Below, piece by piece: positions 44,130-52,798 of a DNA stretch of 64,000 nt. Position 1 is the first letter of the stretch, and every line of letters begins with the position of its first letter. The notes beneath the pieces are model-generated. The model did not search any database and was not told the DNA's origin. It saw only the letters and a program-made list of their open reading frames with translations. A program made the position numbers and the translations under genes. Source of the stretch: CAYXDO01 sp964463485 (GTDB lineage Bacteria; Myxococcota; Kuafuiibacteriia; Kuafuiibacteriales; Kuafuiibacteriaceae); contig CAYXDO010000041.1 of the NCBI GenBank assembly GCA_964463485.1, positions 7,550 to 71,549 on the forward strand, in the 5' to 3' direction.

Positions 44130-44630
44130 TTGGACCTCCTCATCGCCCACCGCGGTCGCCGCGTCGTCGTTGCTGCGCGAGCCTCACCTCCGTTCGTGCC
44201 GCAGGCGCTCGTGCTGGAGGAGGACACTTTCATGGTGCTGAGCGCGGACGCCGAGCTTCGCGAGCCCAAGGCGCATCCTTTGCAGATCTTCACCGCGCTG
44301 TTGGACCTCGAGCCGAAGGCCATCGGGGAGGCCGTGGAGTGCGGTGGCGCGCCGAGCAAAGTCCTGGCGATCGTTCATGACACCGCTTTGGAGCCGACCA
44401 CGAGCCTCGAGTTCGTACGAGTCGCGATGGACTCGGTCGCGGAGCTTTCTACCCGTAGGGGCTGGTCGCGCCTTGGAGTCGAGGTGCTCGGAACGATCCA
44501 CGGAAAGCTCGGGCTCGACGAGGTTCTTCCGCGGATCCTCGAGGCTCTGCCGGACAACGTGACCGACGTCTGGCTGATCCCGCGGGAGGGGCAAGAGGAC
44601 CTCGTCGGTGCGTGGCTCCGACGACCGTGA
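44130..44630 (+). CDS. Small alpha/beta protein, possibly macro-domain-like
   Basis: 166 residues from TTG 44130. The second half alternates a helix (VRVAMDSVAELSTRRGW), a strand ending in LGTIHGKLGL, a helix (VLPRILEALP) and a strand (DVWLIPR). This is the order of the C-terminal half of macro domains, where a G-x-G loop binds ADP-ribose. The match is tentative because the N-terminal ligand loop is not obvious. It stands 207 bases from the divergent NACHT-PtuA gene; that gap contains no feature I can name. It is separated from the metalloprotease gene by 63 bases. Confidence 0.55.
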   Translation: MDLLIAHRGRRVVVAARASPPFVPQALVLEEDTFMVLSADAELREPKAHPLQIFTALLDLEPKAIGEAVECGGAPSKVLAIVHDTALEPTTSLEFVRVAMDSVAELSTRRGWSRLGVEVLGTIHGKLGLDEVLPRILEALPDNVTDVWLIPREGQEDLVGAWLRRP

Positions 44631-44693
44631 CCGCGCCCAAGTGATCGACGCTCGTTGACCCCTTTGAAAGCCCGTGTGAAGTTCCCGCCGCCC

Positions 44694-46406
44694 ATGCGAG
44701 TACGCTCACTTCTCCCATTCTTCTGGACCGTTCCGTTGGCCCTCGCGACGGCCTGTGAAGAGGTCGCGAACAACAACGGAGACGCCGGCCCCAACGACGC
44801 GGGATCCGGCTGCGGCTATTACCAACCGGTCGAGCACGTATCGAACACGGCCAAGGCCGAAGCCACGTTGCCCACCGACAAGAGCGAGAAGTTCTTGGTG
44901 GTAGCCTACGCGACGTCGGAGCTTCGAACGAACGAGACGACGGACGTCACGTACACGAAGGCAACGCCCGGCGGCCTGATTCCAGGCGGTCGGACCTTCT
45001 CGTCCAAAGAGCCGCTGGATCCCGAGCTCGTCTCTTACTACGCCAAGCTCGAGCGTCGGATCGCGGCCGAAGCGACGTTGCGTGCCCGTTCCAAGCAAGG
45101 TCCGCTCACTCAGCCGGTGAAAGGCGGGACTTCGGTGCGCTCTTATACTGATCCGAGGCTCGGGCGACAGTCTCAGTCTGCCGCGTGTACCGCCGAGGAT
45201 CCTGGCGTCTGCAAGGCCGACAAGGCGATCTGCGTGATTCCGGAAGGGACCACGAACGGCACCTGCGCTTCCTCCGTGAGCCTCAAGTTCGCGCTTACGG
45301 ATCCGCAGAACCCGGTCGCCGTGACGGCCACGGTCAAGGCCGTGACCGACGGCGTCGCGATCGTCGTCGATGACGCCGACACGCTCTCCGACGCCGACGC
45401 CGATGCCCTGGCGAAGCGATTCGACGAGCAGATCGCGCCCATTGATCACGCGATCTTCGGCGAGCCGGTCCAGAACGGAAGAGACTTCGACGGAAACGGG
45501 GTCACTACGATCTTCGTGACGTCCAAGCTCTCTGGGCTCGGCGACGACATCGTCGGCATTTTCTTCAGCGACGACCTACGTCCGAGCGGCGAGGCGGCGC
45601 ACTCGAACGTCTCCGACCTGTTGTACGTGAAGCCGACGGGACCCTCTGCAAATCTGGACCAACTCAGCGGCACGATCGCGCACGAGTACCAGCATCTCAT
45701 CAATTTCTACGCGAAGGTCGTGAAGAGCCGCTCGGACCGCGAGGCCGCATGGCTCGACGAAGGCCTAGGTGTGTTCGCGGAAGACATCACTGGCTACGGC
45801 GAGGACGCGTACGCGACGCACTACGCTTATCTCCAGGATCCAAGCAACTACTCGCTCACCGGCAACGGAGTGCTCGGGTCGGGAGACTCGATTCAGCGTC
45901 GTGGCCTGGCGAGCTTGTTCGTACGGTATCTCTTCGAGCAGACCGGCGGCGCTGACTTCGGTGCAACGCCGGCAGGCGCGGGCGCTACGGCCATCAAAGG
46001 TATCGTGCAGGGCTCCGACATCGAGCTCGAGGCGGTCGCCAAGCTCGACGCGAGGACCGTGCATCAGTGGATCGGTGACTTCATGCTCGCGCTCGCCGCC
46101 GACGGAATCGCCGAGTACGACTGTTTCGCTCGGTACTCCTTCGCGACGCCGGAGACGGTAGCCTACACCGGCATTCGGCGCGGAGTGAACCTGCGCGGGA
46201 CGTTCACCGCCGGATCGCGAACGATCAATTTTCAGGGGCCCGTGACGAATACTCTGGAGGCCGAGAGCGTCCCATTCGCGTGGAACGCGGGCGACTTCCG
46301 CACGGTCGATGGAAAAGGGCTCAAGATCTCTGCTTCGGTCCCGTCCGATGGGTTCGACGGGGATCTCGAGCGCGTCGGACTTTGGGCCATTCCGCTCGTA
46401 AGGTGA
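44694..46406 (+). CDS. Zinc metalloprotease lipoprotein
   Basis: 570 residues from ATG 44694, preferred over 44655 because it opens a lipoprotein signal (MRVRSLLPFFWTVPLALATAC). After a Cys/Asn/Asp-rich mature N-terminus and a linker of about 150 residues comes a metzincin/gluzincin-like catalytic part: GRDFDGNGVTTIFVTS, then IAHEYQHLINFY (HEYQH at 330-334) and WLDEGLGVFAED, which supplies the third zinc ligand. The D-x-DGNG plus HExxH plus DEG order is like M30 hyicolysin-type peptidases. It is surface- or periplasm-anchored; the substrate is unknown. Confidence 0.85.
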   Translation: MRVRSLLPFFWTVPLALATACEEVANNNGDAGPNDAGSGCGYYQPVEHVSNTAKAEATLPTDKSEKFLVVAYATSELRTNETTDVTYTKATPGGLIPGGRTFSSKEPLDPELVSYYAKLERRIAAEATLRARSKQGPLTQPVKGGTSVRSYTDPRLGRQSQSAACTAEDPGVCKADKAICVIPEGTTNGTCASSVSLKFALTDPQNPVAVTATVKAVTDGVAIVVDDADTLSDADADALAKRFDEQIAPIDHAIFGEPVQNGRDFDGNGVTTIFVTSKLSGLGDDIVGIFFSDDLRPSGEAAHSNVSDLLYVKPTGPSANLDQLSGTIAHEYQHLINFYAKVVKSRSDREAAWLDEGLGVFAEDITGYGEDAYATHYAYLQDPSNYSLTGNGVLGSGDSIQRRGLASLFVRYLFEQTGGADFGATPAGAGATAIKGIVQGSDIELEAVAKLDARTVHQWIGDFMLALAADGIAEYDCFARYSFATPETVAYTGIRRGVNLRGTFTAGSRTINFQGPVTNTLEAESVPFAWNAGDFRTVDGKGLKISASVPSDGFDGDLERVGLWAIPLVR

Positions 46407-46440
46407 GCTCTTCGCCCGTTCTCTCCGCTCGGAGGTTCGA

Positions 46441-46959
46441 ATGATCTTCAGCTTACTCACGCTCGCTTTGTTGACTCAGGCTCCCTTCACGGCCGAAGGC
46501 GTGATCAAGGAAGTCTCCGGTGGTCCGGGGGGCACCGTTGCCGAGCTTCGCCTCGATGACGGGTCCAAGGTCGCGCTCCTGCCACGGGGTGAGCTTGGCG
46601 TTGAAGAGCTGCGAGCGCTTGCGACGGTGCGCGTTCGGGTCCGCGGGGAGCGCGGCGACCCCGCGGCGCCGGGCGGGAGCTACGCGAGGGTGGATGAATA
46701 CGAAATCTTGGACGTTGGCAAGGGCACCGTCCCGCGACTAGGGATCCTCGCCGAGCTCGAGGTCGCGGGCGAGAAGAGGCTGGCGTTCGTCGATCAATCA
46801 GGTCGCGCCGACCTGCTTCCGAAGGGCTGGGGCCAGAAGCTCGGGGGGGCGGTCGGTGCCAAACTCTGGATGGTAGGGACGGGCAGCGGGGAGTCGTTCG
46901 CGCCCACGCGTTTCCAGATTCTCAGGCCAAGGAAGAAGACGGAGGCGCCTACGCCGTGA
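46441..46959 (+). CDS. Small exported hypothetical protein
   Basis: 172 residues. The first 15 residues (MIFSLLTLALLTQAP) form a short signal-like hydrophobic segment. The rest is beta-rich with repeated strand pairs (GVIKEVSGG, VAELRLDDGSKVALLP, VRVRVRGERGDP), like an OB- or SH3-type barrel. No family is recognised. A GGAGG stretch lies a few bases before the ATG. It precedes the paralogous pair at 47018 and 47779 in the same direction. Confidence 0.65.
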   Translation: MIFSLLTLALLTQAPFTAEGVIKEVSGGPGGTVAELRLDDGSKVALLPRGELGVEELRALATVRVRVRGERGDPAAPGGSYARVDEYEILDVGKGTVPRLGILAELEVAGEKRLAFVDQSGRADLLPKGWGQKLGGAVGAKLWMVGTGSGESFAPTRFQILRPRKKTEAPTP

Positions 46960-47017
46960 GCGCGGGCAAGCGCTTGGTACGGGGCTCCGGCTCGTGAATC
47001 ATCATGGAGGTTTCTCA

Positions 47018-47761
47018 ATGAACAAGTCTCTTCTCGGTGTCTTTTCGCTCGGAGGCCGGGTGGCCGCAGGGCTTGCAATCGCGTTTTCTTTCACCTGTGC
47101 TGCGCACGCAGACGGCCTCGTGAAAATGGAGGGCGGCAAGGCGCAGCCTGCCGTCGTCACCGCGTGGTCCGGCGACGGCAAGAAGATCGAGCTCGACGTG
47201 AAGAGCGGGACCGATCCTCAGGCGGTCGCGGACTCGATCAAAGACGCCATCACCAAAGTGAAAGTGTCCGTCAAAGGCGGCAAAGTCCTGGTGATCGGCA
47301 TGACTCAGGACGAGCTCCTCGTCGAGCTCGCGAAGATCGAGCTGGGCAAGGACGATTTCGGATCCATCGCCGCCGCCACGAAGGCGGATGACGACGAGCT
47401 CGGATCGGGCTCGTCGCTCCGTGCGAAGAAGGCCGCGGATTTGGCGGCCATGTTCAAAGACCAAGCGACGACGACCCAGGGCCAGGTCGTGAAGGTCGCG
47501 GGCGGGACTTTTCCAAATGCCGTCGTCACGATCAAAGTCCTCGTCGCTCCGTCCGGTGACTTGGCCAAGACGATCCGAAAAGGCGCCAGCATCCACTTCA
47601 AGCCCGTCTACAAGATGAAAGATGGGAAGGTCGATTGGTCCGACGAAGACAATCAACTCAACGTAGGGGCGTACTTCTTGAAGGAGAAGGACAGCGTCCG
47701 AATCAAGATCGGTAAGGAGGAGAAGGGAACTTACGAGGCCGTGATCATCGAGCGGCCGTAG
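47018..47761 (+). CDS. Exported hypothetical protein, first of a paralogous pair
   Basis: 247 residues from ATG 47018, chosen for the GGAGG about 8 bases upstream; ATG 46994 is also in frame. A signal peptide is visible (GGRVAAGLAIAFSFTCAAHAD). The mature protein has a domain with a helix (PQAVADSIKDAITKV), a Gly/Lys turn (KGGKVLVIG) and a helix (DELLVELAKIE), then an acidic GSGSSLRAKKAADL linker and a C-terminal beta domain. The same order appears in the next gene. Both are predicted periplasmic. Function unknown. Confidence 0.7.
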   Translation: MNKSLLGVFSLGGRVAAGLAIAFSFTCAAHADGLVKMEGGKAQPAVVTAWSGDGKKIELDVKSGTDPQAVADSIKDAITKVKVSVKGGKVLVIGMTQDELLVELAKIELGKDDFGSIAAATKADDDELGSGSSLRAKKAADLAAMFKDQATTTQGQVVKVAGGTFPNAVVTIKVLVAPSGDLAKTIRKGASIHFKPVYKMKDGKVDWSDEDNQLNVGAYFLKEKDSVRIKIGKEEKGTYEAVIIERP

Positions 47762-47778
47762 GTCCTTTCGGAGGATTC

Positions 47779-48474
47779 ATGAAACGAGAGCTCTTGGCCG
47801 CAGCGGCGGCCGCGATGGTGTTCGTGAGCCCCGCCTTCGCGGAGACGGTGGTGTCTCCTGGGGGTCAGCCGGGCGTCGCCACGAGCTGGGTGAAGAAGGG
47901 AGACGCTCTCACGTTCACGCTGAAGGAAGGCTTCTCTGCTGACGACGTGGCTGACGCGATCTTGCGGGCCGTGCCAGGATCGACGGCCAAGGCCAAGGGC
48001 GGCAAGGTGGTGGTCACCGGAGTCGAGGAGAAAGAGTTGCTCGTGGCGCTCGAGCGGGTCCAGGTCGACCGGGGGCTCGACGACATCGACAACGCGTTGG
48101 CGTCTTTGCAGGGCAACAAAGAGGAGGAGGGTTCGGGATCTTCGATCCGAGCTTCCAAAGCAACTCAGATCGGGGAGGCCGCCGAGCAGACGTTCGAGGT
48201 CACCGGCAAAGTCAGCATGGTTCGTCATAAGACCTATCCGAAGGTCGCCCTCGAGCTCGAAGTGAGCGACGCCGGCGCCGCGAAGTTGCCGGGAAAAATT
48301 ACGGTCGTCCCCCGAGTCAAGATCGAAAGCGGTCGACCTGTCATGTCGGACCCAGAGACGAAGGCGAACGCCGCGGCGTGGTACGTGCGGCAAGGGGACT
48401 CGGTGAAGGTGAAGATCTTCCTCAGTCCCGACAAGAAGACCTACGTCGCCACCGCGTTCGCTCGCCAGCGCTGA
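47779..48474 (+). CDS. Exported hypothetical protein, second of a paralogous pair
   Basis: 231 residues with a signal peptide (LLAAAAAAMVFVSPAFAE) and GGAGG 6 bases before the ATG. It shares with its neighbour the helix ADDVADAILRAV, the turn KGGKVVVTG, the helix KELLVALERVQ, the acidic GSGSSIRASKA linker and a final beta domain. This looks like an ancient tandem duplication. The 248-base gap after it contains TTGACA at 48608-48613, a possible -35 element for the next gene, but without a convincing -10 partner. Confidence 0.7.
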   Translation: MKRELLAAAAAAMVFVSPAFAETVVSPGGQPGVATSWVKKGDALTFTLKEGFSADDVADAILRAVPGSTAKAKGGKVVVTGVEEKELLVALERVQVDRGLDDIDNALASLQGNKEEEGSGSSIRASKATQIGEAAEQTFEVTGKVSMVRHKTYPKVALELEVSDAGAAKLPGKITVVPRVKIESGRPVMSDPETKANAAAWYVRQGDSVKVKIFLSPDKKTYVATAFARQR

Positions 48475-48722
48475 GTCTCCCGATGGGCATTGGGCGTCAC
48501 ACTTCAGGTTCGCGGCACACTTCTGCGCCGCCGAACAGGTCGTCGTTCCACGATTCCGGCGGGTTGACTCGCCGACTCTTCGAGACCTCGCCGCCAGAAC
48601 CTAGGGATTGACAGCCGCCGACGCAATTCTGCGATCGAGGCCTTAACAATCCTTCACGAAGCTTTTCGAAGCTTAGGCCTGACCACGCAACCAAACAGGC
48701 TCTCGGGGGTTATGGTGGCATC

Positions 48723-49169
48723 ATGTTGCTCACCAAAAAACTCGCCATCCTCGGAACCGCGCTCGTCGTGAGCGCCGCCAGCGTCACTGCGTTCGCCCAA
48801 GATCGGCCCGGCTTCGGCTTCGGGCTCCACGGCCGCATCGAGAAGCTCCTTCGGGACCTCAAGCTGTCCGACCAGCAGGAGGACATGCTGGTGGAGATGA
48901 AGGCCGGCATGAAGTCCAAGCGCAAGGAGATGAAGCAGAAGATGGGGCAGTCGTTCGGGGCGCTCACGGAGGAGCTGAAGAAGCCCAACCCGGACAAGAA
49001 GCGCTTGCATGCCATCGTGGACCAGCACGCCGACCAGATGCGGGCGGCGGGGCACGCGCGGATCGACGACATGCTCAAGTTCCACTCGACCTTGTCGGAC
49101 GAGCAGCGGGCGACGTTGACCGAGCGACTCGAGCGGCTCGAGCGACATCGCAAGCGCCTCGCTGACTGA
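48723..49169 (+). CDS. Spy/CpxP-like periplasmic protein
   Basis: 148 residues with a signal peptide (MLLTKKLAILGTALVVSAAS, cleaved near AFA-QD). The mature part is a helical, highly charged protein with two LTxxQ-type motifs: LSDQQEDML and the later TLSDEQRATL. This is the Spy/CpxP/LTXXQ arrangement of heavy-metal or envelope-stress chaperones in the periplasm. No two-component pair is adjacent. Confidence 0.8.
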   Translation: MLLTKKLAILGTALVVSAASVTAFAQDRPGFGFGLHGRIEKLLRDLKLSDQQEDMLVEMKAGMKSKRKEMKQKMGQSFGALTEELKKPNPDKKRLHAIVDQHADQMRAAGHARIDDMLKFHSTLSDEQRATLTERLERLERHRKRLAD

Positions 49170-49217
49170 TTCTCTCTTGCAGTAGACGATTCCGGGCCCT
49201 CCGTTTACAACGTCGGC

Positions 49218-49931
49218 GTGCGCGCCGCCGTGGCTCTATTGCTCGCGATCTGCGCGATCTCCATGCGTGCTCGGGCGGAGGAAGACCGCTTCGTGGCTGC
49301 GCGTAAGGCCATGGAGCGCGGCGTCACCGCGGAGCAGTCCGGCGACTTGGAGACTGCGCTCGCGCACTATGAGCGTGCTCGAGTGCTCGCGCCGGAAGCC
49401 AATCTCCCGCACCGCCACGCCGCTGAGATCCTCGTCGCGCTCGAACGCTACGAAGAAGCGGCGGAGGCCTTCGAAGCCTATCTCGGGGCGAAGCCGGACG
49501 TGAAGGACGCGCCCGACATTCGGGCCCGGATCGAGCGGATCCGGCGTGAGCACGCCAAGGTCCTCGTGAGGCTCGAGTCGAAGCCCTTCGAGGCCGAGGT
49601 GTTCCTCGACGGGGCGGACTCGAGCTTGGGAACGACACCCATTTCGGTCGAGGTCAGCCGAGGCCCTCACACTCTCGTCTGTAGGAAGGATGGGTTCGTC
49701 GAGGTTCGCGTGCGCGGAGAGGTCGGGGCGGGCGCGAACGTGCTGAGTTGTGAGTTTCCGTCGGTCATCACACCTACGGCGCCCTCGCTAGAGGCTGAGT
49801 CGTCGGAGCTCCCCTGGATTTGGATGGGTACCGGGGCTATCGTCGTCGTCGCTGGCGTCGTAACCGCGCTCGTGCTGAGTGCCCGACCTGGGTTGCCCGA
49901 GACACGCGGCGGCGAGCACACTTTCCCATGA
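49218..49931 (+). CDS. TPR-PEGA protein with a C-terminal membrane helix
   Basis: 237 residues from GTG 49218. A short signal peptide (VALLLAICAISMRARAE) is followed by two TPR units (residues about 30-110, with ALAHYERARVLAPEA and ALERYEEAAEAFEAYL), a PEGA module (about 118-165, with EVFLDGADSSLGTTP) and a transmembrane helix near 200-220 (IWMGTGAIVVVAGVVTALVL). Such proteins are abundant in myxobacteria. The stop overlaps the next start (ATGA), so it is translationally coupled to the lipoprotein at 49928. Confidence 0.8.
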   Translation: MRAAVALLLAICAISMRARAEEDRFVAARKAMERGVTAEQSGDLETALAHYERARVLAPEANLPHRHAAEILVALERYEEAAEAFEAYLGAKPDVKDAPDIRARIERIRREHAKVLVRLESKPFEAEVFLDGADSSLGTTPISVEVSRGPHTLVCRKDGFVEVRVRGEVGAGANVLSCEFPSVITPTAPSLEAESSELPWIWMGTGAIVVVAGVVTALVLSARPGLPETRGGEHTFP

Positions 49932-51334
49932 GTTACTTCCGTGCGCTCTTCGCTGTCGCGTACGCCGTGTGCGGCTGCGGATCGGATTGGGTGAGGGTGG
50001 TGGTGGAGGGTTCGAGCCCGGATCTCACTGCCATTCCCGCGTTGGTCGAAGTCTCGGTGTACGGAGGCGGGCTCGGAACGAGCTACTCGTACACCGACAC
50101 CTTGGAGCGCCGCGAGGGATCGTTGCCGTTCACGGACTCGGTCGTCGTATTCGACGACGAGACCTCGGAGACGGTCACGGTGCGCACGAGAGTGACGACG
50201 CCGCTGGCGTTTGGTGCGGACGCCACGCTCGCGCTTCCGGCGGAGGGGAGCGACCTACTCCTCCAGTTGGCCGCGGGCGAGCGTTCGATCGCGCGGTCAG
50301 CGCGATTTTCGAGCGGGGACGTCGGTGTCGTGGCCTCCTTCAAGGGTGGGTTGGTCTTCGCGTGGCCAGCTCAGGACGGAGTGAAGGTGGCGGAGCTTCG
50401 TGAGCCCGATGCGAGCCTGAGCGCCGTGACTCGGGAACGCTCGGTGTCGAGCGAGACGGGCGCGAGCTCGGTGCGTATTGCCTCACGACCGGACTCGGCT
50501 TCGTTTGGCTCCGACTTGTACGCGGTGGTTTGGCGTGAGACCGGCGGTTCGGCCAAGCTCGCGGCGGGCACGCCCGGTGGACTCACGAGCGCGGTGGACT
50601 TGGGTCCAGCGGACTCGGTGCACGTGGCTTGCGCGCGAAAAGGAGTCGGCTTCGACGTGGCGACAGCGAAAATTTCCGGTGGGTCGGCCGACGCGATGGT
50701 CTTCGGCGTGAGTGGGTCCACGATCGCTTCGGCCCGACCAAGCCATCGGCTCAAGGATGGAGCAGCGTCGCTCGTCGGAGTCACCGTCGCGCTCGACGCG
50801 GTGATCGTCGCTGGCCGCACCGACTCGGGGTCGTGGTTGGCTCGGTGGGACTTGGGCGGCGAGCCCACCGTGATCGACACGCCAGGCAGCGCTCGCTCGA
50901 TCTCCCGTAGCATCGACGGTAACCGAGTCTTCTTGGCGACGGAGCTCGGGGGGAGCTTGGTGGTCGAGTCCTACTTTGCAAACTCGCTGGCCAAAGCGGG
51001 TGAGTCCGAGCCGATTGCGCGGCTGCCGTTCGTTCCCGAGCAACCCAGGGCGCGCGTTTCTATCTCCGAGTGCCTGATTTCGTGGCCGGAGGTCCGAGCG
51101 GACGGGAGTGAGCTCGTCGACGTGCGGGCGCAGTTGTTCGATACGAACGGCCAACCGAGCGGAGTCTCGACACTCATGAACGTGGACTCTGCCGGTCACC
51201 ACTTCGCTCCGACCTCGGTGTGCGCCTCGCCGGCCCGTGGGTACGTGGCGTTTTTTGCCGAGGCGAGCGACTCGCTGTCGGGATCACTTTGGCTGCGCCG
51301 GGTGCCCAGCCAAAGTCTGTTCTTCGCACCCTGA
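49928..51334 (+). CDS. Lipoprotein, beta-propeller-like
   Basis: 468 residues from ATG 49928, which overlaps the upstream stop as ATGA; the longer frame from 49820 begins inside that gene. The signal (FRALFAVAYAVCGC) ends in a C that can be lipidated. The mature protein is beta-rich, with strand-turn blocks typical of propellers (GGLVFAWPAQDGVKVAEL, LYAVVWRETGG, SGSTIASARPSHRL). No motif indicates catalysis. It sits between the TPR-PEGA gene and a solute-binding lipoprotein in the same operon. Confidence 0.75.
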   Translation: MSYFRALFAVAYAVCGCGSDWVRVVVEGSSPDLTAIPALVEVSVYGGGLGTSYSYTDTLERREGSLPFTDSVVVFDDETSETVTVRTRVTTPLAFGADATLALPAEGSDLLLQLAAGERSIARSARFSSGDVGVVASFKGGLVFAWPAQDGVKVAELREPDASLSAVTRERSVSSETGASSVRIASRPDSASFGSDLYAVVWRETGGSAKLAAGTPGGLTSAVDLGPADSVHVACARKGVGFDVATAKISGGSADAMVFGVSGSTIASARPSHRLKDGAASLVGVTVALDAVIVAGRTDSGSWLARWDLGGEPTVIDTPGSARSISRSIDGNRVFLATELGGSLVVESYFANSLAKAGESEPIARLPFVPEQPRARVSISECLISWPEVRADGSELVDVRAQLFDTNGQPSGVSTLMNVDSAGHHFAPTSVCASPARGYVAFFAEASDSLSGSLWLRRVPSQSLFFAP

Positions 51335-51343
51335 AAGTGAACT

Positions 51344-52621
51344 ATGAAGAAGGTCGAGCACCGCTCCGTTCCCCTCGTCGCGATCCTCGCCGGCTGCGGT
51401 GCCTCGGCTCCGTCCGGTGACTCGGCCGCCATCGAGCTGGGATTTTTGACTGCATTGTCTGGCGACCTCGCTGGGTTGGGTCGCGAGTTCACCGACGCAA
51501 CTCAGCTCGCCTTGGCCGAGATCAACGGGCAAGGAGGCGCGCTCGGCCGTCCGCTGCGCATGGCGCTTCAAGACGACGGCACGTCCGCCGCAGGCGCGCA
51601 GGTCGGATATTCGGCCTTGCTCGACCACTCGGTCCCAGTGATTTTGGGACCCACGTTTTCGGCTGCCGTCGTGACGATCGCGCCCCTGATCAAGTCCGGC
51701 CGAACGCTCACGATCGGTCAGACCACCACGTCTCCTCAACTCACGAATTTGGACGACGGCGGCTATTTCTATCGCGTCGTGGCGTCCGATACGGTTCAGG
51801 CCAAGGTCCTCGGCGAGCTCATCGTGGGCGAGAAAGCCCGAGGCTACGACGTGGAAGAGCTCTGCATCGTGTATCGCGAAGACGTATACGGGACGGCCTT
51901 GGCGGACGCGACCAAGCGCGAGATCGAAGCGCGTCAGGGCACCGAGACGATTGTGTTCACCTCTGCGCCGTACTCACCGCTGCAGACCGATTTGACTTCG
52001 GTGATCGAGGCCTGTGGGGACCCGGCGACGAAGGAAGGTAAGTCGGCTCTGCTGTTCGTCACGTTCGTGGCCGACGGTGCGTCGATCTTGAACGAGGCGA
52101 TCCGTCGAGGCTGGAGCTCGACGAGGCATCGGTTTTTCTTCACGGACGGGGCTCAAGACCAGCTGCTTTTCACACTCCTCGACGATCCTCAGTCGATCAA
52201 CGACGCGCGAGGGATCGGGCCTTCGGGACCCGATCCAGGCACCGAGGACGGGGCGCGCCTTCGCGATTTCAAGGAGCGTTTCTTGGCCTTCTTCGGCCGT
52301 AATCCCACGTTCTACGCAGAGAACGCCTACGACGCGGCGTACCTCGCGGCCATGGCGATCGAGATCGCCGGCAGCGCCACCGACCGGGCGGCGGTGGTGG
52401 AGGCGATGGGCTCGGTCTCTTCCGGGGAGCCGGTGACCGCCGGCAATTGGTCGGCGATTCATGAAGCGATCGCTCGCGACGGGCAGGCGGACTACCTCGG
52501 CGCTTCGGGGCACCTGAATCTCGACCAGGCCACGGGTGACTTGCTGCCACCTTATTACGTCGCGGTGTGGCAAGTCGTCGCCGCATCCATGGAGATCATC
52601 GAGACCCGCAAGGTGGAGTGA
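51344..52621 (+). CDS. ABC-type solute-binding lipoprotein (Leu/Ile/Val-binding class), orphan
   Basis: 425 residues. The N-terminus ends in lipobox LAGC. The rest is a type-1 periplasmic binding fold (Peripla_BP_6): IELGFLTALSGDLAGLG start, DATQLALAEINGQGG, LGPTFSAAVV hinge and the second-lobe strand CIVYREDVYG. Such proteins usually bind amino acids, amides or similar. There is no permease or ATPase gene nearby, so it may act as a sensor or serve a distant transporter (inference). It begins 9 bases after the lipoprotein gene. Confidence 0.85.
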   Translation: MKKVEHRSVPLVAILAGCGASAPSGDSAAIELGFLTALSGDLAGLGREFTDATQLALAEINGQGGALGRPLRMALQDDGTSAAGAQVGYSALLDHSVPVILGPTFSAAVVTIAPLIKSGRTLTIGQTTTSPQLTNLDDGGYFYRVVASDTVQAKVLGELIVGEKARGYDVEELCIVYREDVYGTALADATKREIEARQGTETIVFTSAPYSPLQTDLTSVIEACGDPATKEGKSALLFVTFVADGASILNEAIRRGWSSTRHRFFFTDGAQDQLLFTLLDDPQSINDARGIGPSGPDPGTEDGARLRDFKERFLAFFGRNPTFYAENAYDAAYLAAMAIEIAGSATDRAAVVEAMGSVSSGEPVTAGNWSAIHEAIARDGQADYLGASGHLNLDQATGDLLPPYYVAVWQVVAASMEIIETRKVE

Positions 52622-52798
52622 GCCGGGGACGGTTCGAATTGACCGACGCTTGGATTGTGCAGCCCTAACAGGTCGCTCAAAACTCGAGTTGTCTGCTGCG
52701 ACGTCGTGCGGGCATGGATGAGGAAACTCCACGACTTACCGGTGAATCGTGCGCGGGAGGCGCGTGAGTTTCTCAGCCTTTTTCAGCGACCTGCCAAT

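Noticed and set aside
43840..44130. Possible retron RNA or reverse transcriptase next to the PtuA/PtuB-like genes
   Set aside because: No reverse transcriptase frame is present in the window, and the 207-base gap upstream of the operon shows no msr/msd-like paired repeats that I could see.
52625..52700. tRNA-like T-loop sequence GGTTCGAAT near 52630
   Set aside because: No matching acceptor or anticodon arms surround it, and the sequence upstream is the end of a coding region.
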